DNA of 64,000 bases from Pseudomonas jinjuensis (GTDB lineage Bacteria > Pseudomonadota > Gammaproteobacteria > Pseudomonadales > Pseudomonadaceae), in the NCBI RefSeq assembly GCF_900103845.1, contig NZ_FNIJ01000004.1:186001-250000 (forward strand), given 5' to 3'. Made by a program: the position numbers and the translations under genes. Positions 55,642 through 63,972 of the stretch are shown here, in pieces (the stretch's first letter is position 1; each line of letters begins with the position of its first letter). The notes under the pieces are model-generated. The model was not told where the DNA came from and did no database searches. It saw nothing but the letters and a program-made list of their open reading frames with translations.

Positions 55642-56750
55642 GCCAGATCCATACCCTGACCATGCCCAAGTGGGGCCTGTCGATGACCGAGGGCCGCATC
55701 GACTGCTGGCTGAAGCAGGAAGGCGACGCCATCGAGAAAGGCGAAGCGGTGGTCGACGTGGAGACCGACAAGATCTCCAGCAGCGTCGAGGCGCCCTTCT
55801 CCGGCACCCTGCGCCGCCGCGTGGCCCAGGAAGACGAAACCCTGCCGGTGGGCGCGCTGCTCGCCGTGGTGGTCGAGGGCGAGGCCGGCGAGGCGGAGAT
55901 CGATGCCGTGGTGGAACGCTTCCAGGCCGAATTCGTTCCCGGCGGCGACGACGCCGAGTCGGCCGGTCCGGCGCCGCAGAAGGTCGAACTGGACGGCCGC
56001 ACCATCCGCTACTTCGACCGCGGCGAAGGCGGCACGCCCGTGCTGCTGGTGCATGGTTTCGGCGGCGACCTGAACAACTGGCTGTTCAATCACGAAGTGC
56101 TGGCGGCGGAGCGCCGGGTCATCGCGCTCGATCTGCCGGGCCATGGCGAGTCAGGCAAGACGCTGCAGCGTGGCGACCTCGACGAACTGAGCGGCGCGGT
56201 TCTGGCTTTGCTCGATCATCTCGATATCGAGCGCGCCCATCTGGTCGGGCATTCCATGGGCGGCGCGGTATCGCTCAACGCCGCGCGCCTGGCGCCGCAG
56301 CGGGTGGCTTCGCTGACCCTGATCGGCAGCGCCGGCCTCGGCGTGGAGATCAATGGCGACTACCTGCAGGGCTTCGTCGACGCGGCCAACCGCAACGCGC
56401 TGAAGCCGCAACTGGTGCAACTGTTCTCCGATCCCGGCCTGGTGAACCGGCAGATGCTCGAGGACATGCTCAGGTACAAGCGTCTGGAAGGCGTCGATTC
56501 GGCGCTGCGCCAACTGGCCGGCACGCTGTTCGCCGCTGGCCGCCAGCAGATCGACCTGAGCGGCGTGCTGGAAGGCGGCCGCCATCCGGCGCTGGTGATC
56601 TGGGGCGACGCCGACGCCATCATTCCGGCCCGCCACGCCCAGGGCCTGGACGCCGAGGTGCACATCCTCCCCGGCCAGGCGCACATGGTGCAGATGGAAG
56701 CGGCCGACGAGGTCAACCGGCTGATCCAGGGCTTCCTCGATCGGCAATAG
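55638..56750 (+). CDS. acoC: Acetoin dehydrogenase E2 (lipoyl + alpha/beta hydrolase)
   Basis: 370 residues. An N-terminal lipoyl domain has the lipoylated Lys in VDVETDKISSSVEAPFSG (about residue 43). A linker follows, then an alpha/beta-hydrolase domain with HGFGGDLNNWLFNH, nucleophile elbow GHSMGGAVSLNA, and His in LPGQAHMVQMEA. This fusion, in place of the usual acyltransferase catalytic domain, is diagnostic of AcoC. It transfers the acetyl group to CoA. The E3 gene and acoX are not adjacent here. Confidence 0.93.
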   Translation: MSQIHTLTMPKWGLSMTEGRIDCWLKQEGDAIEKGEAVVDVETDKISSSVEAPFSGTLRRRVAQEDETLPVGALLAVVVEGEAGEAEIDAVVERFQAEFVPGGDDAESAGPAPQKVELDGRTIRYFDRGEGGTPVLLVHGFGGDLNNWLFNHEVLAAERRVIALDLPGHGESGKTLQRGDLDELSGAVLALLDHLDIERAHLVGHSMGGAVSLNAARLAPQRVASLTLIGSAGLGVEINGDYLQGFVDAANRNALKPQLVQLFSDPGLVNRQMLEDMLRYKRLEGVDSALRQLAGTLFAAGRQQIDLSGVLEGGRHPALVIWGDADAIIPARHAQGLDAEVHILPGQAHMVQMEAADEVNRLIQGFLDRQ

Positions 56751-56781
56751 CGCATCAGCCATCCTGGTCGCGCCATGCGAC

Positions 56782-56812
56782 AAAGCCCCGTGCGGTAGGC
56801 CGGGGCTTTTTT
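56782..56812 (+). terminator. Terminator after acoC
   Basis: AAAGCCCCG (56782-56790) and CGGGGCTTT (56801-56809) form a 9-bp stem with a 10-base loop and run into TTTTTT. It lies between the convergent acoC and hapI ends, and the A-run on the other side may give weaker bidirectional function. Confidence 0.85.
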
Positions 56813-56936
56813 GTCGTGCGACGGTGCGGGCATTGTTTCGCGGGCATGGCGGGGGTGGAATGCGTACGGAGTTATCCGAACCCTACAGGTCTGGCGTCCT
56901 GGCGATCCGCAGGCGTTCCATACGCGCGAAGCCCGC

Positions 56937-57269
56937 CTACACCAGCACCACCCCGTCACCCTCCCGCCGCACCTGCAGCGGTTCCAGGCTCGCACCCTGG
57001 CAGGGGCCGTCGATGCACAGGCCGTCCTCGAAGCGGAACAGCGCGCTGTGGTGGGCGCACATCAGCACCTGGCCGCGGTAGGTGTTGAATTCGCCGGGGT
57101 TGAAGTCCAGCGGCACGGAGAAATGCGGGCAGCGGTTGCGGTAGACCCACACGTCCTCGCCCCGGCGCACCGCGACCAGGGCGGTGGGCTTGCCGTCGAG
57201 GGTGGCTTCCAGGGCGCGGGCGCCGCCGTCCTGGATGTCGTGGATGGCGCAGAGAACGATTTCGCCCAT
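56937..57269 (-). CDS. hapI: Rieske-type 2Fe-2S ferredoxin
   Basis: Small electron carrier of 110 residues. The Rieske ligands are in NRCPHFSVPLDF and LMCAHHSALFRF (CxH and CxxH). It is the last gene of the hydroquinone operon, 3 bp after the YciI-like gene. Ferredoxins in such operons can reactivate iron dioxygenases or serve an oxygenase. The symbol follows gene order in the P. fluorescens 4-hydroxyacetophenone cluster and is by position. Confidence 0.8.
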   Translation of the reverse strand: MGEIVLCAIHDIQDGGARALEATLDGKPTALVAVRRGEDVWVYRNRCPHFSVPLDFNPGEFNTYRGQVLMCAHHSALFRFEDGLCIDGPCQGASLEPLQVRREGDGVVLV

Positions 57270-57272
57270 GGC

Positions 57273-57584
57273 TCAGCCCCGCAGTTCCGGATTGCCCAGG
57301 CCCCAGTTCCACGGGCGGATCTCGACGCGTTCGAAGATGCCGGCGCGCACGTAGGGATCGTCGTCGATGAAGGCCTGAACATCGGCCAGCGTGGCGGCTT
57401 CCACCACCAGCAGCGAGCCGTTCATCTGGCCGTCCTCGCTGCACAGCGTCGGCCCGCCGAGGCGCACCACCACCGGGTGCGGGTAGGGATCGCGCAGGTG
57501 TTCGCGGTGCGCCGGGCGGATGCTCTGGCGCAGGCTGTGCTGTCCGGGCCGGTCGGTGGCGAAGACGGCGAAGTACTGGTTCAT
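57273..57584 (-). CDS. hapH: YciI-like protein
   Basis: 103 residues starting MNQYFAVFATDRPGQHSLRQ, with the YciI dimeric ferredoxin-like fold pattern (HREHLRDPYPHPVVVRLGGP, GSLLVVEAATLADVQAFIDD, PYVRAGIFERVEIRPWNWG). Members often accompany aromatic ring-cleavage genes; proposed roles include isomerisation or dehalogenation, none proven here. The ATG overlaps the hapG stop (57584-57581). Symbol by position in the hap gene order. Confidence 0.75.
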   Translation of the reverse strand: MNQYFAVFATDRPGQHSLRQSIRPAHREHLRDPYPHPVVVRLGGPTLCSEDGQMNGSLLVVEAATLADVQAFIDDDPYVRAGIFERVEIRPWNWGLGNPELRG

Positions 57585-58441
57585 GAACGCTCCAGCACGA
57601 AGTCGTACTCGGCGAGGCGGAAATCGCCGGGGAAGTCGAATTCCCCTGCCAGCGGGTGATCCGCCGTGCAGGGCTGGTAGACCACCCGCAGCGAGTCCTT
57701 GACGCCGAACACCGCGTCGGAATCCAGGTACGGATCGTCGTGGTTGAACAGATGGGTGACCAGCGTGCGCCGCCCTTGCGCCTCGATCATGAAATGCAGG
57801 TGCGCCGGGCGCCACGGGTGCCGGCCGGTGGCTTCCAGCAGGCGGCCGACCGGGCCGTCGGTGGGAATCGGGTAGCTCACCGGGATGATGGTGCGGATCG
57901 CGTAGCGGCCTTCCGCGTCGGTGCGATAGCGGCCGCGCAGGTTGCCGTGGGGCTGGTCCGTATCCTGGCCGGAATACATGCCGTTCTCGGCGGTCTGCCA
58001 GACGTCCAGCGTCGCCCCGGCGATGGGCGCGCCCTGCTCGTCCAGCACGCGGCCGCTGACCAGCGCCGGCACGCCGGGGCTGAAGGCCATGTTCTCGCCA
58101 TGGGCACGCTCAGGCATGCCGGCGATGTAGAACGGACCGAACACCGTGCTCTCGGTGACCGTGTCGGCGCAGCGATGGTTGATGGCATCGACCAGCATGG
58201 AAAGGCCGGTCACGTCGGAGAGCAGGATGAATTCCTGGCGCACCAGGCCGTCGCACATCTGCCCGGTCTCGGTGAGGAAGCGGATGCCTTCGAACCATTC
58301 GGCCTCGGTCAGCTCGACTTCGCTGGCGAAGGCATGCAGGTGGCGGACCAGGTTCTGGACCAACTGGCGCACACGCGGATTGGGTGCGGCGGCGAAGCTG
58401 GCGATGGCCTGGGCGGTGATCTTCGATTCGGGGGTGTTCAT
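57581..58441 (-). CDS. hapG: Hydroxyquinol 1,2-dioxygenase (intradiol)
   Basis: Fe(III) intradiol dioxygenase of 286 residues that cleaves 1,2,4-trihydroxybenzene to maleylacetate. An N-terminal helical dimerisation part (ASEVELTEAEWFEGIRFLTE) precedes the catalytic beta-sandwich. Iron ligands are the Tyr in AENGMYSGQD, the Tyr in IPVSYPIPTDG and two His in HPWRPAHLHFMIEAQ. LFNHDDPYLDSDAVFGVK is typical of the hydroxyquinol rather than catechol subgroup. It lies between hapH and hapF; a REP element separates it from hapF. Confidence 0.9.
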   Translation of the reverse strand: MNTPESKITAQAIASFAAAPNPRVRQLVQNLVRHLHAFASEVELTEAEWFEGIRFLTETGQMCDGLVRQEFILLSDVTGLSMLVDAINHRCADTVTESTVFGPFYIAGMPERAHGENMAFSPGVPALVSGRVLDEQGAPIAGATLDVWQTAENGMYSGQDTDQPHGNLRGRYRTDAEGRYAIRTIIPVSYPIPTDGPVGRLLEATGRHPWRPAHLHFMIEAQGRRTLVTHLFNHDDPYLDSDAVFGVKDSLRVVYQPCTADHPLAGEFDFPGDFRLAEYDFVLERS

Positions 58442-58465
58442 TGTCGTTGTTCCCGTACCTTTCTA

Positions 58466-58490
58466 TCGCGGGCATGGCCCGCTCCTACAA
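58466..58490. repeat. REP element inside the hap operon
   Basis: TCGCGGGCATGGCCCGCTCCT plus ACAA, in the 70-bp gap between hapF and hapG. As a hairpin it could stabilise the upstream message or reduce expression of the downstream genes. Confidence 0.8.
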
Positions 58491-58511
58491 AAGCTCGCGC
58501 CTCCGGGGACG

Positions 58512-59579
58512 TCACGCCGGCCCCAACCCCACCCGCGCCCGCTCCAGCAGCGCCTCGATGGCCTCCTGCTCGAACGGCCGCGGGTTGTAGTAGGGGCTGG
58601 CGCAGGCGATGCGGGCGGCTTCCGCCGGGCCTTCCGGGGGCAGGCCGATCTGTTCCAGGGCCAGCGGGATGCCCAGCTTGCGGTTCAGCGCGTACAGCAG
58701 CGGCCCCACCTCCTCCGCCCGCTCGCCACCCAGCGCCCGCGCGGCGCGGGTCAGGGGTTCGGCGGCGGCCTCGCGGTTGTAGTGCGCGGCATGCGGCAGG
58801 ACGATAGCGTGGGCCTGCGCATGGGGCAGGTTGAAGGTGCCGCCGAGGGTGTGGCAGAGCTTGTGGTGGATCGCCATGCCCACCGAACCCAGGCAGATGC
58901 CCGCCAGCCAGGCACCGTACAGCGCCCGCGCCCGCGCGTCCTCGTCCTGCGGATCGGCCACCACCGCCGGCAGCGAGCCGGCCAGGGCGCGGATCGATTC
59001 CTCGGCCATCAGGGTGACAATGGGGTTGGCGTCCTGCGCGTAGAGCGCTTCCACGGCGTGGGCCATGGCATTCATCCCGGAGGCGGCGGATATGCCGGCC
59101 GGCAGGCTGAGGGTCAGCTGCGGGTCGTAGATCACCGTCTTCGGCAGCACGCGCGGGTCGCGGCCGGTCTTCTTCAGGCGGTTCTCGGTGAGGCCGTAGA
59201 TCGGCGTCATCTCCGAACCGGCGTAGGTGGTCGGGATGGCGAGGATCGGCAGGCCGGAATCCATCGCGATGGCCTTGCCCAGCCCGATGGTCGAGCCGCC
59301 GCCCACCGCCACGCAGCAGTCGGCGCCGAGGCGCGCGGCCTCGGCGCGGGCGGCCTGGGCGACTTCCAGCGGTACGTGCATCACCGCCTCGGCATAGACC
59401 CCGGCGCTGCGCTCACCGATCAGCGCGGCGACGCGCTCGCCCAGCGGCCGCTGTTCCGGCGTGGTGAGGATCAGCGCGCGCTTCGCGCCGAGACGCTGGA
59501 TTTCCTCGCCCAGACTGGCGAGGGAACCGTTGCCGAACACCACGCGGCTCGGCGTGCCCTGGTAGATGAAGGAGTTCAT
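58512..59579 (-). CDS. hapF: Maleylacetate reductase
   Basis: Iron-type alcohol dehydrogenase family, 355 residues, reducing maleylacetate to 3-oxoadipate with NAD(P)H. Nucleotide site VAVGGGSTIGLGKAIAMDSG, then PTTYAGSEMTPIYGLTEN, and the metal/substrate His residues in MNAMAHAVEALYA and HHKLCHTLGGTFNLPHAQAH. The start MNSFIYQGTPSRVVFGNGSL is characteristic. Lies 9 bp beyond hapE. Confidence 0.92.
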   Translation of the reverse strand: MNSFIYQGTPSRVVFGNGSLASLGEEIQRLGAKRALILTTPEQRPLGERVAALIGERSAGVYAEAVMHVPLEVAQAARAEAARLGADCCVAVGGGSTIGLGKAIAMDSGLPILAIPTTYAGSEMTPIYGLTENRLKKTGRDPRVLPKTVIYDPQLTLSLPAGISAASGMNAMAHAVEALYAQDANPIVTLMAEESIRALAGSLPAVVADPQDEDARARALYGAWLAGICLGSVGMAIHHKLCHTLGGTFNLPHAQAHAIVLPHAAHYNREAAAEPLTRAARALGGERAEEVGPLLYALNRKLGIPLALEQIGLPPEGPAEAARIACASPYYNPRPFEQEAIEALLERARVGLGPA

Positions 59580-59588
59580 GGCCGGCCC

Positions 59589-61052
59589 TCAGCGCTTGAA
59601 GTGGGGAGGAATCTGCGCGTCGACGTTGACCCACACCGAACGCGCCTCGGTGTAGTCGTGGATCGCCTCGAAGCCCATCTCGCGGCCGTAGCCGGACTGG
59701 CCGACGCCGCCGAACGGGCTGCCGGGGCTGACCCGCTTGTAGCAGTTGATCCAGCACATGCCGGCGTGAATGCGCTCGGCCATGCGGTGGGCGCGCTGCA
59801 GGTCGCGAGTCCAGAGGCCGCTGCCGAGGCCGTAGGCGGTGCCGTTGGCGATCGCCAGCGCTTCCTCGTCGCTGGAGAAGCGCAGCACGGTGACGAAGGG
59901 ACCGAAGACTTCTTCCTGCGCCACGCGGTCGCTGGGCCTGGCCTCGACTATGGTCGGCTCGACGTAGTAGCCGCCGGCCAGCGCCGGATCGTCCGGCGCC
60001 TTGCCGCCGGTGAGGATGCGCCCGCCCTCCTGCTTCGCCACTTCCGCGTAGGCCAGCACGCGGTCGCGGTGCAGCGCGGAGGTCAGCGGGCCCATTTCGG
60101 TGTTCGGGTCGAGCGGGTTGCCCAGGCGGATCGACTTCGCCAGCTCGACGAAGCGGCCGAGGAAGTCGTCGGCGATGCGCTCGTGGAGAATCAGCCGCGA
60201 GCCGGCGATGCACGCCTGGCCCTGGTTGTGGAAGATCGCCCAGGCTGCGCCATTGATCGCCGCGTTCAGGTCGGCGTCCTCGAAGACGATGTTGGCACCC
60301 TTCCCGCCCAGCTCCAGCTGTACGCGCTTGAGGTTGCCGGCGGAGGCCTCGACGATGCGGCGGCCGGTGGCGGTGGAGCCGGTGAAGGCGATCTTGCCCA
60401 CCTCCGGATGCTCGGCCAGACGCTGGCCGGCGCTGTGGCCGTAGCCGGGCACCACGTTGACCACGCCATCCGGGAAGCCGACTTCCTTCATCAGCTCGGC
60501 GATGCGCAGGGTCGACAGCGGGGTGATCTCCGACGGCTTGATCACCACCGTGTTGCCGGCGGCCAGCGCCGGGCCCATCTTCCAGCTGGTGAACATCAGC
60601 GGGAAATTCCACGGCACGATCTGCCCGACCACGCCGACCGGCTTGCGCTGCACATAGTTGAGGAAGCCCGCCTCGACCGGGATCACCGAACCCTCGATCT
60701 TGTCGGCGATGCCGCCGAAGTAGCGGAAGCAGGCGGCGGTGCGCGGCACGTCGAGGTTGCGCGAGTCGCGCAGCGGGTGGCCGGTGTCCAGCGACTCCAG
60801 TTGCGCCAGTTCCTCGGCGTTGGCCTCGATGGCGTCGGCCAGCTTCAGCAGCAGCAGCCCGCGCGCCGCAGCCGGCAATGCCGCCCAGGCCGGGAAGGCG
60901 CGTTGCGCGGCGGCTACCGCCAGGTCCACGTCCTCCGCCTCGGCGGCGGCGATGCGGGTGATCAGCGAGCCGTCGGCGGGATTGAGCACGTCGATCTCGC
61001 CGCCTTTCAGGGCGGGGACGAAGCGGCCGTCGATGAACAGTTGGTTTTGCAT
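59589..61052 (-). CDS. hapE: 4-hydroxymuconic semialdehyde dehydrogenase (ALDH family)
   Basis: ALDH of 487 residues. NAD site GQIVPWNFPLMFTSWK, FTGSTATGRRIVEAS, general base in QLELGGKGANIVFE, and catalytic Cys in HNQGQACIAGSRL. In the hap pathway it oxidises 4-hydroxymuconic semialdehyde, the product of hydroquinone cleavage, to maleylacetate. The assignment rests on position between hapD and hapF. A 204-bp gap filled by inverted repeats separates it from hapD. Confidence 0.88.
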   Translation of the reverse strand: MQNQLFIDGRFVPALKGGEIDVLNPADGSLITRIAAAEAEDVDLAVAAAQRAFPAWAALPAAARGLLLLKLADAIEANAEELAQLESLDTGHPLRDSRNLDVPRTAACFRYFGGIADKIEGSVIPVEAGFLNYVQRKPVGVVGQIVPWNFPLMFTSWKMGPALAAGNTVVIKPSEITPLSTLRIAELMKEVGFPDGVVNVVPGYGHSAGQRLAEHPEVGKIAFTGSTATGRRIVEASAGNLKRVQLELGGKGANIVFEDADLNAAINGAAWAIFHNQGQACIAGSRLILHERIADDFLGRFVELAKSIRLGNPLDPNTEMGPLTSALHRDRVLAYAEVAKQEGGRILTGGKAPDDPALAGGYYVEPTIVEARPSDRVAQEEVFGPFVTVLRFSSDEEALAIANGTAYGLGSGLWTRDLQRAHRMAERIHAGMCWINCYKRVSPGSPFGGVGQSGYGREMGFEAIHDYTEARSVWVNVDAQIPPHFKR

Positions 61053-61125
61053 GGGTAAAGCTCTCCGTGCGCCACCGGCAGAGCTCGATGGCGTGAGGAT
61101 TTGAATGGAAATTACGGCGTGAAGG

Positions 61126-61255
61126 GTTCCCTCACCCTAACCCTCTCCCAAAGGGAGAGGGGACCGTTCCGGAGTGAAGGGAAACGACGGAGCCCAATCT
61201 CGCACCGACTACCCCCTCTCCCTCTGGGAAAGGGCCGGGGTGAGGGCAAACCCCG
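61126..61255. repeat. Paired inverted repeats between hapD and hapE
   Basis: CCCTCACCCTAACCCTCTCC followed by CAAAGGGAGAGGGGAC forms a dyad (61131-61165). A second, inverted copy (CCCCTCTCCCTCTGGGAAAG then GGGCCGGGGTGAGGG, 61211-61246) mirrors it. This is a known kind of Pseudomonas extragenic element, here inserted within an operon. Confidence 0.75.
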
Positions 61256-61256
61256 C

Positions 61257-62276
61257 TCAGAACTCGACCGGATACGGCTTCAGCTCCCCGCTCTCATACC
61301 GCTGCGGCAGGTTCGGCGTGGCGTTCTCCCACACCAGCAGCATCGAGCGCTTGGTCGAGTAGCCCTGGTGGCGGATGTCCGCGGGCATCGCCGCGATGTC
61401 GCCGGCGCGCATGGTCAGGCGGGCGCGCGGGGTGCCGTCGTCCTTGTCGGCGACATCCCAGACGATCTCGTCGGACAGCTGCAGGAACCACTCGACGCGG
61501 TCGTTGCCGTGGAACACCGGGAGGATGAATTCCTCGGTGGTCGGGCAGAACAGGCTGGCCTTGCACACCGAGCTGACCGAGGGGTTCCAGGTCACATCGG
61601 AGCGCGACAGGTACTTGAACAGGTTGATGGCGTGCAGTTCGCCCTCGAAGCCTTCGGCGGCGTGGACTTCCGGCTCGTCCTGGGGCACGTCGAGGAACTG
61701 GCGGTTCACCGGCAGGTCGTCGCGCAGCGGCGAATCGCCCGGCAGGCCCGGCATGCGCTTGGTGGCGATGCGGAAGCGCTCGATGGCTTCGATGTTGTCG
61801 CCGTTCTTGCGGCCGAAGGCGCTGCCGGTTTCCTCCGGCGCGGCGAAGGGATCGAAGCCGGCGTTGGTCCAGTCGCGCAGGATGGCCTTGAAGGTGGCCA
61901 TGATCTTCGGCGTCTCGAACTGCTCGATGTAGTCGACGCCCGCCTCCTTCAGCACGCCGTTGAAGGTGCCGGCGTAGAGGTCGACCTTGCCGTAGTGGTT
62001 GCGGGTGCCGATCACCTGGTCGAAGTTCACCCAGCCGTAGAAGAAACCCCAGGCCACGTCGCGCATGGTGGCCCGCAGGAAGGCGTCGGCGGGGATCAGG
62101 TGCGAGCGGACCTGGCCCTTGGCCGGCCACTCGATGCGGGCGAAGTATTCGTCGCGGGAAAGGGTGAAGGCGCCGAGGCGGAAGCTGCGGTAGCCGGTGA
62201 CGGCGTCGGGCTGGCTGGCTTCGACTTCGTCGATGGCGAAGGCCTGGGTCGGTTCGAGGGATTCGGGCATGGCCAT
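61257..62276 (-). CDS. hapD: Hydroquinone 1,2-dioxygenase large (beta) subunit
   Basis: 339 residues. With HapC it forms the Fe(II) two-subunit hydroquinone ring-cleaving dioxygenase giving 4-hydroxymuconic semialdehyde. Features: WGFFYGWVNFDQVIGTRNHY, EGELHAINLFKYLSRSDVTW, and a cupin-like C-terminal half with LPVFHGNDRVEWFLQLSDEI and PADIRHQGYSTKRSMLLVWE. The start at 62276 (MAMPESLEPTQAF) has GGAGA upstream; the frame to 62903 covers hapC as a shadow. Confidence 0.9.
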   Translation of the reverse strand: MAMPESLEPTQAFAIDEVEASQPDAVTGYRSFRLGAFTLSRDEYFARIEWPAKGQVRSHLIPADAFLRATMRDVAWGFFYGWVNFDQVIGTRNHYGKVDLYAGTFNGVLKEAGVDYIEQFETPKIMATFKAILRDWTNAGFDPFAAPEETGSAFGRKNGDNIEAIERFRIATKRMPGLPGDSPLRDDLPVNRQFLDVPQDEPEVHAAEGFEGELHAINLFKYLSRSDVTWNPSVSSVCKASLFCPTTEEFILPVFHGNDRVEWFLQLSDEIVWDVADKDDGTPRARLTMRAGDIAAMPADIRHQGYSTKRSMLLVWENATPNLPQRYESGELKPYPVEF

Positions 62277-62305
62277 GGTGAGGGTCTCCTTGTTCTTGTA
62301 ATGGC

Positions 62306-62797
62306 TTACTTGAAGCAGATATCCGCCCACTTCTCGACGGAGAGCGGGCCCTGGATGGTCTGCTGCAGGATCACGCCGGGGCGCGCGCTCTCGAAGCGGT
62401 AGGCACTGCCGGCCGGCAACAGCGCCTGGTGGCCGCGCTTGAGCAGGACGTAGCCCATCGGCCGGCCCTTGGGCTGTTCGCCGGCGAGGCGGGTGCCCTC
62501 GCCTTCGCTCAGCGGCTGGTCGAGCTTGAGGAAGTCGATGCGCACCTCGCCGTCCATGACGATGGCGAATTCGTCGTGGGCGCAGGTGAACCAGGGGGAC
62601 TGGCCTTCGGCGCGCAGCACCTCGATCACGTAGCCGAGGTTCAGGCCGACCACCGACTTCTCGTAGGCGGGAGATTTCTCGGCGACTTCGAAGACGTTGG
62701 AGAAGGCGTAGTGGGAGGCCTCGCCCTTCACCAGTTCGATGGAGCCCTTGCGGTAGTCGTCGAGGGTTCCGAAGACAGTACGGAATGCGGCACTCAT
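62306..62797 (-). CDS. hapC: Hydroquinone 1,2-dioxygenase small (alpha) subunit
   Basis: 163 residues (MSAAFRTVFGTLDDYRKGSI...). Conserved stretches YAFSNVFEVAEKSPAYEKSV, CAHDEFAIVMDGEVRIDFLK and LLKRGHQALLPAGSAYRFES match the small subunit of PnpC1C2/HapCD-type hydroquinone dioxygenases. First gene of the operon, 29 bp before hapD. Start at 62797 with GGTGA upstream. Confidence 0.9.
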   Translation of the reverse strand: MSAAFRTVFGTLDDYRKGSIELVKGEASHYAFSNVFEVAEKSPAYEKSVVGLNLGYVIEVLRAEGQSPWFTCAHDEFAIVMDGEVRIDFLKLDQPLSEGEGTRLAGEQPKGRPMGYVLLKRGHQALLPAGSAYRFESARPGVILQQTIQGPLSVEKWADICFK

Positions 62798-62884
62798 GTC
62801 GTTCACCGTTTTGTTGTTGTAGTCGTTGGGAACAAGGTAAGGGTGTTGCCCCGTCCCAACAATCACACGCGGTACGACTTGAGT

Positions 62885-62901
62885 GTTCGCGAATCGCGAA
62901 C
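62885..62901. promoter_or_regulatory. Perfect 17-bp palindrome upstream of hapC
   Basis: GTTCGCGA-A-TCGCGAAC lies between the LysR stop (62915) and the hapC start (62797), about 90 bp upstream of the hapC ATG. Position and symmetry suggest an operator for the LysR regulator encoded upstream. Confidence 0.6.
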
Positions 62902-62914
62902 AAAGGTTGCGAAG

Positions 62915-63844
62915 TCAGCGCACCCAGCCCTTCTCCAGCAGCGGCCGGTCCCAGGCGGGCTCGCCGGCGATGTGTTCCACCAGGAAGTCGATCAGCGTGC
63001 GCACCTTCAGCGCGCGGCGCTGGGTGGCGGGATAGACGGCGGAGAAGCTGAACGACGACAGCGAATAGTCGGTGAGCACCGGCAGCAGGCTGCCGATCTC
63101 CAGGTCACGGCCGGCCACCAGGGTCGGCAGGCAGACCAGCGCCGAACCGGTCAGGGCGAAGTCACGCAGCAGGTGGACGGAGTTGGAGCGCACCTGCCCC
63201 GGCAGGTTCAGCTCGATGGTCTCGTCGCCGTGGCTGAACTGCCAGCGGTTGCGCGACGGGTAGCCGGCGTAGAGGGCGATGCGGTGCTGCATCAGCTCGC
63301 CGGGATGCTGCGGCACGGGGAAGCGGTCGAAGTACTCGGGCGAGGCGCAGAACAGCCGGCGCACGCTGAACAGCTTGCGCTCGATCAGCGTCTCGGCCTG
63401 GGGCGGGAACATCTGGAAGGCGACGTCGAAGCCCTCCTCGATGGGATCGACCACCCGGTCGTTGACCACGATGTCGATCTCGATGTCCGGGTACTGCTCG
63501 GTGAACTCCGCCAGCATCCGCCCGAAATGCCCCACCGCGAAGCCCGGCAGCATCTGCACGCGCAGCTTGCCGGTGGGCTTGGCGCGCAGGTCGCGCATGT
63601 GCTCGGTGAGGGTGTTGAAGCTGGCGACCATGTCGGCGCATTCCTTGTAGAAGGTCTCGCCGACCTCGGACAGGCGCACATGGCGGGTGCTGCGGTGGAA
63701 CAGTGGCGCGTTGATGAACTGCTCCAGCTGCTGGATGCGGTTGGTGATCACCGAGCGGGTCACGCCCAGTTGCTGCGCGGCCTTGGCGAAGTTGCCGGTC
63801 TCCGCCACGCGGACGAACGCCTCGATGCTGAGCAGGCGGTCCAT
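62915..63844 (-). CDS. LysR-family regulator of the hap operon
   Basis: 309 residues. Helix-turn-helix in IEAFVRVAETGNFAKAAQQL and VTRSVITNRIQQLEQFINAP, then an effector domain (TGKLRVQMLPGFAVGHFGRM). Unusually for LysR pairs, it is on the same strand and upstream of its presumed target operon rather than divergent. It is the natural candidate activator responding to hydroquinone or a ring-cleavage product. Confidence 0.88.
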   Translation of the reverse strand: MDRLLSIEAFVRVAETGNFAKAAQQLGVTRSVITNRIQQLEQFINAPLFHRSTRHVRLSEVGETFYKECADMVASFNTLTEHMRDLRAKPTGKLRVQMLPGFAVGHFGRMLAEFTEQYPDIEIDIVVNDRVVDPIEEGFDVAFQMFPPQAETLIERKLFSVRRLFCASPEYFDRFPVPQHPGELMQHRIALYAGYPSRNRWQFSHGDETIELNLPGQVRSNSVHLLRDFALTGSALVCLPTLVAGRDLEIGSLLPVLTDYSLSSFSFSAVYPATQRRALKVRTLIDFLVEHIAGEPAWDRPLLEKGWVR

Positions 63845-63943
63845 GGGTACTACCTCCGATTGTTGTTCTCGTGAAAGCGCGAACGCCGGCCAGAGCGGAG
63901 TCTAGCCGGCGTGGGAGCGATGACGAAGGTGCGTCCTCGGATG

Positions 63944-63972
63944 CATTCCCGCGCGGGAGCGTGGGAACGATG
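63944..63972. repeat. Partial GGGAGCGTGGGAAC repeat
   Basis: CATTCCCGCGCGGGAGCGTGGGAACGATG resembles half of the inverted repeat at 38778-38817 and lies upstream of the LysR gene near the window edge. Confidence 0.55.
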
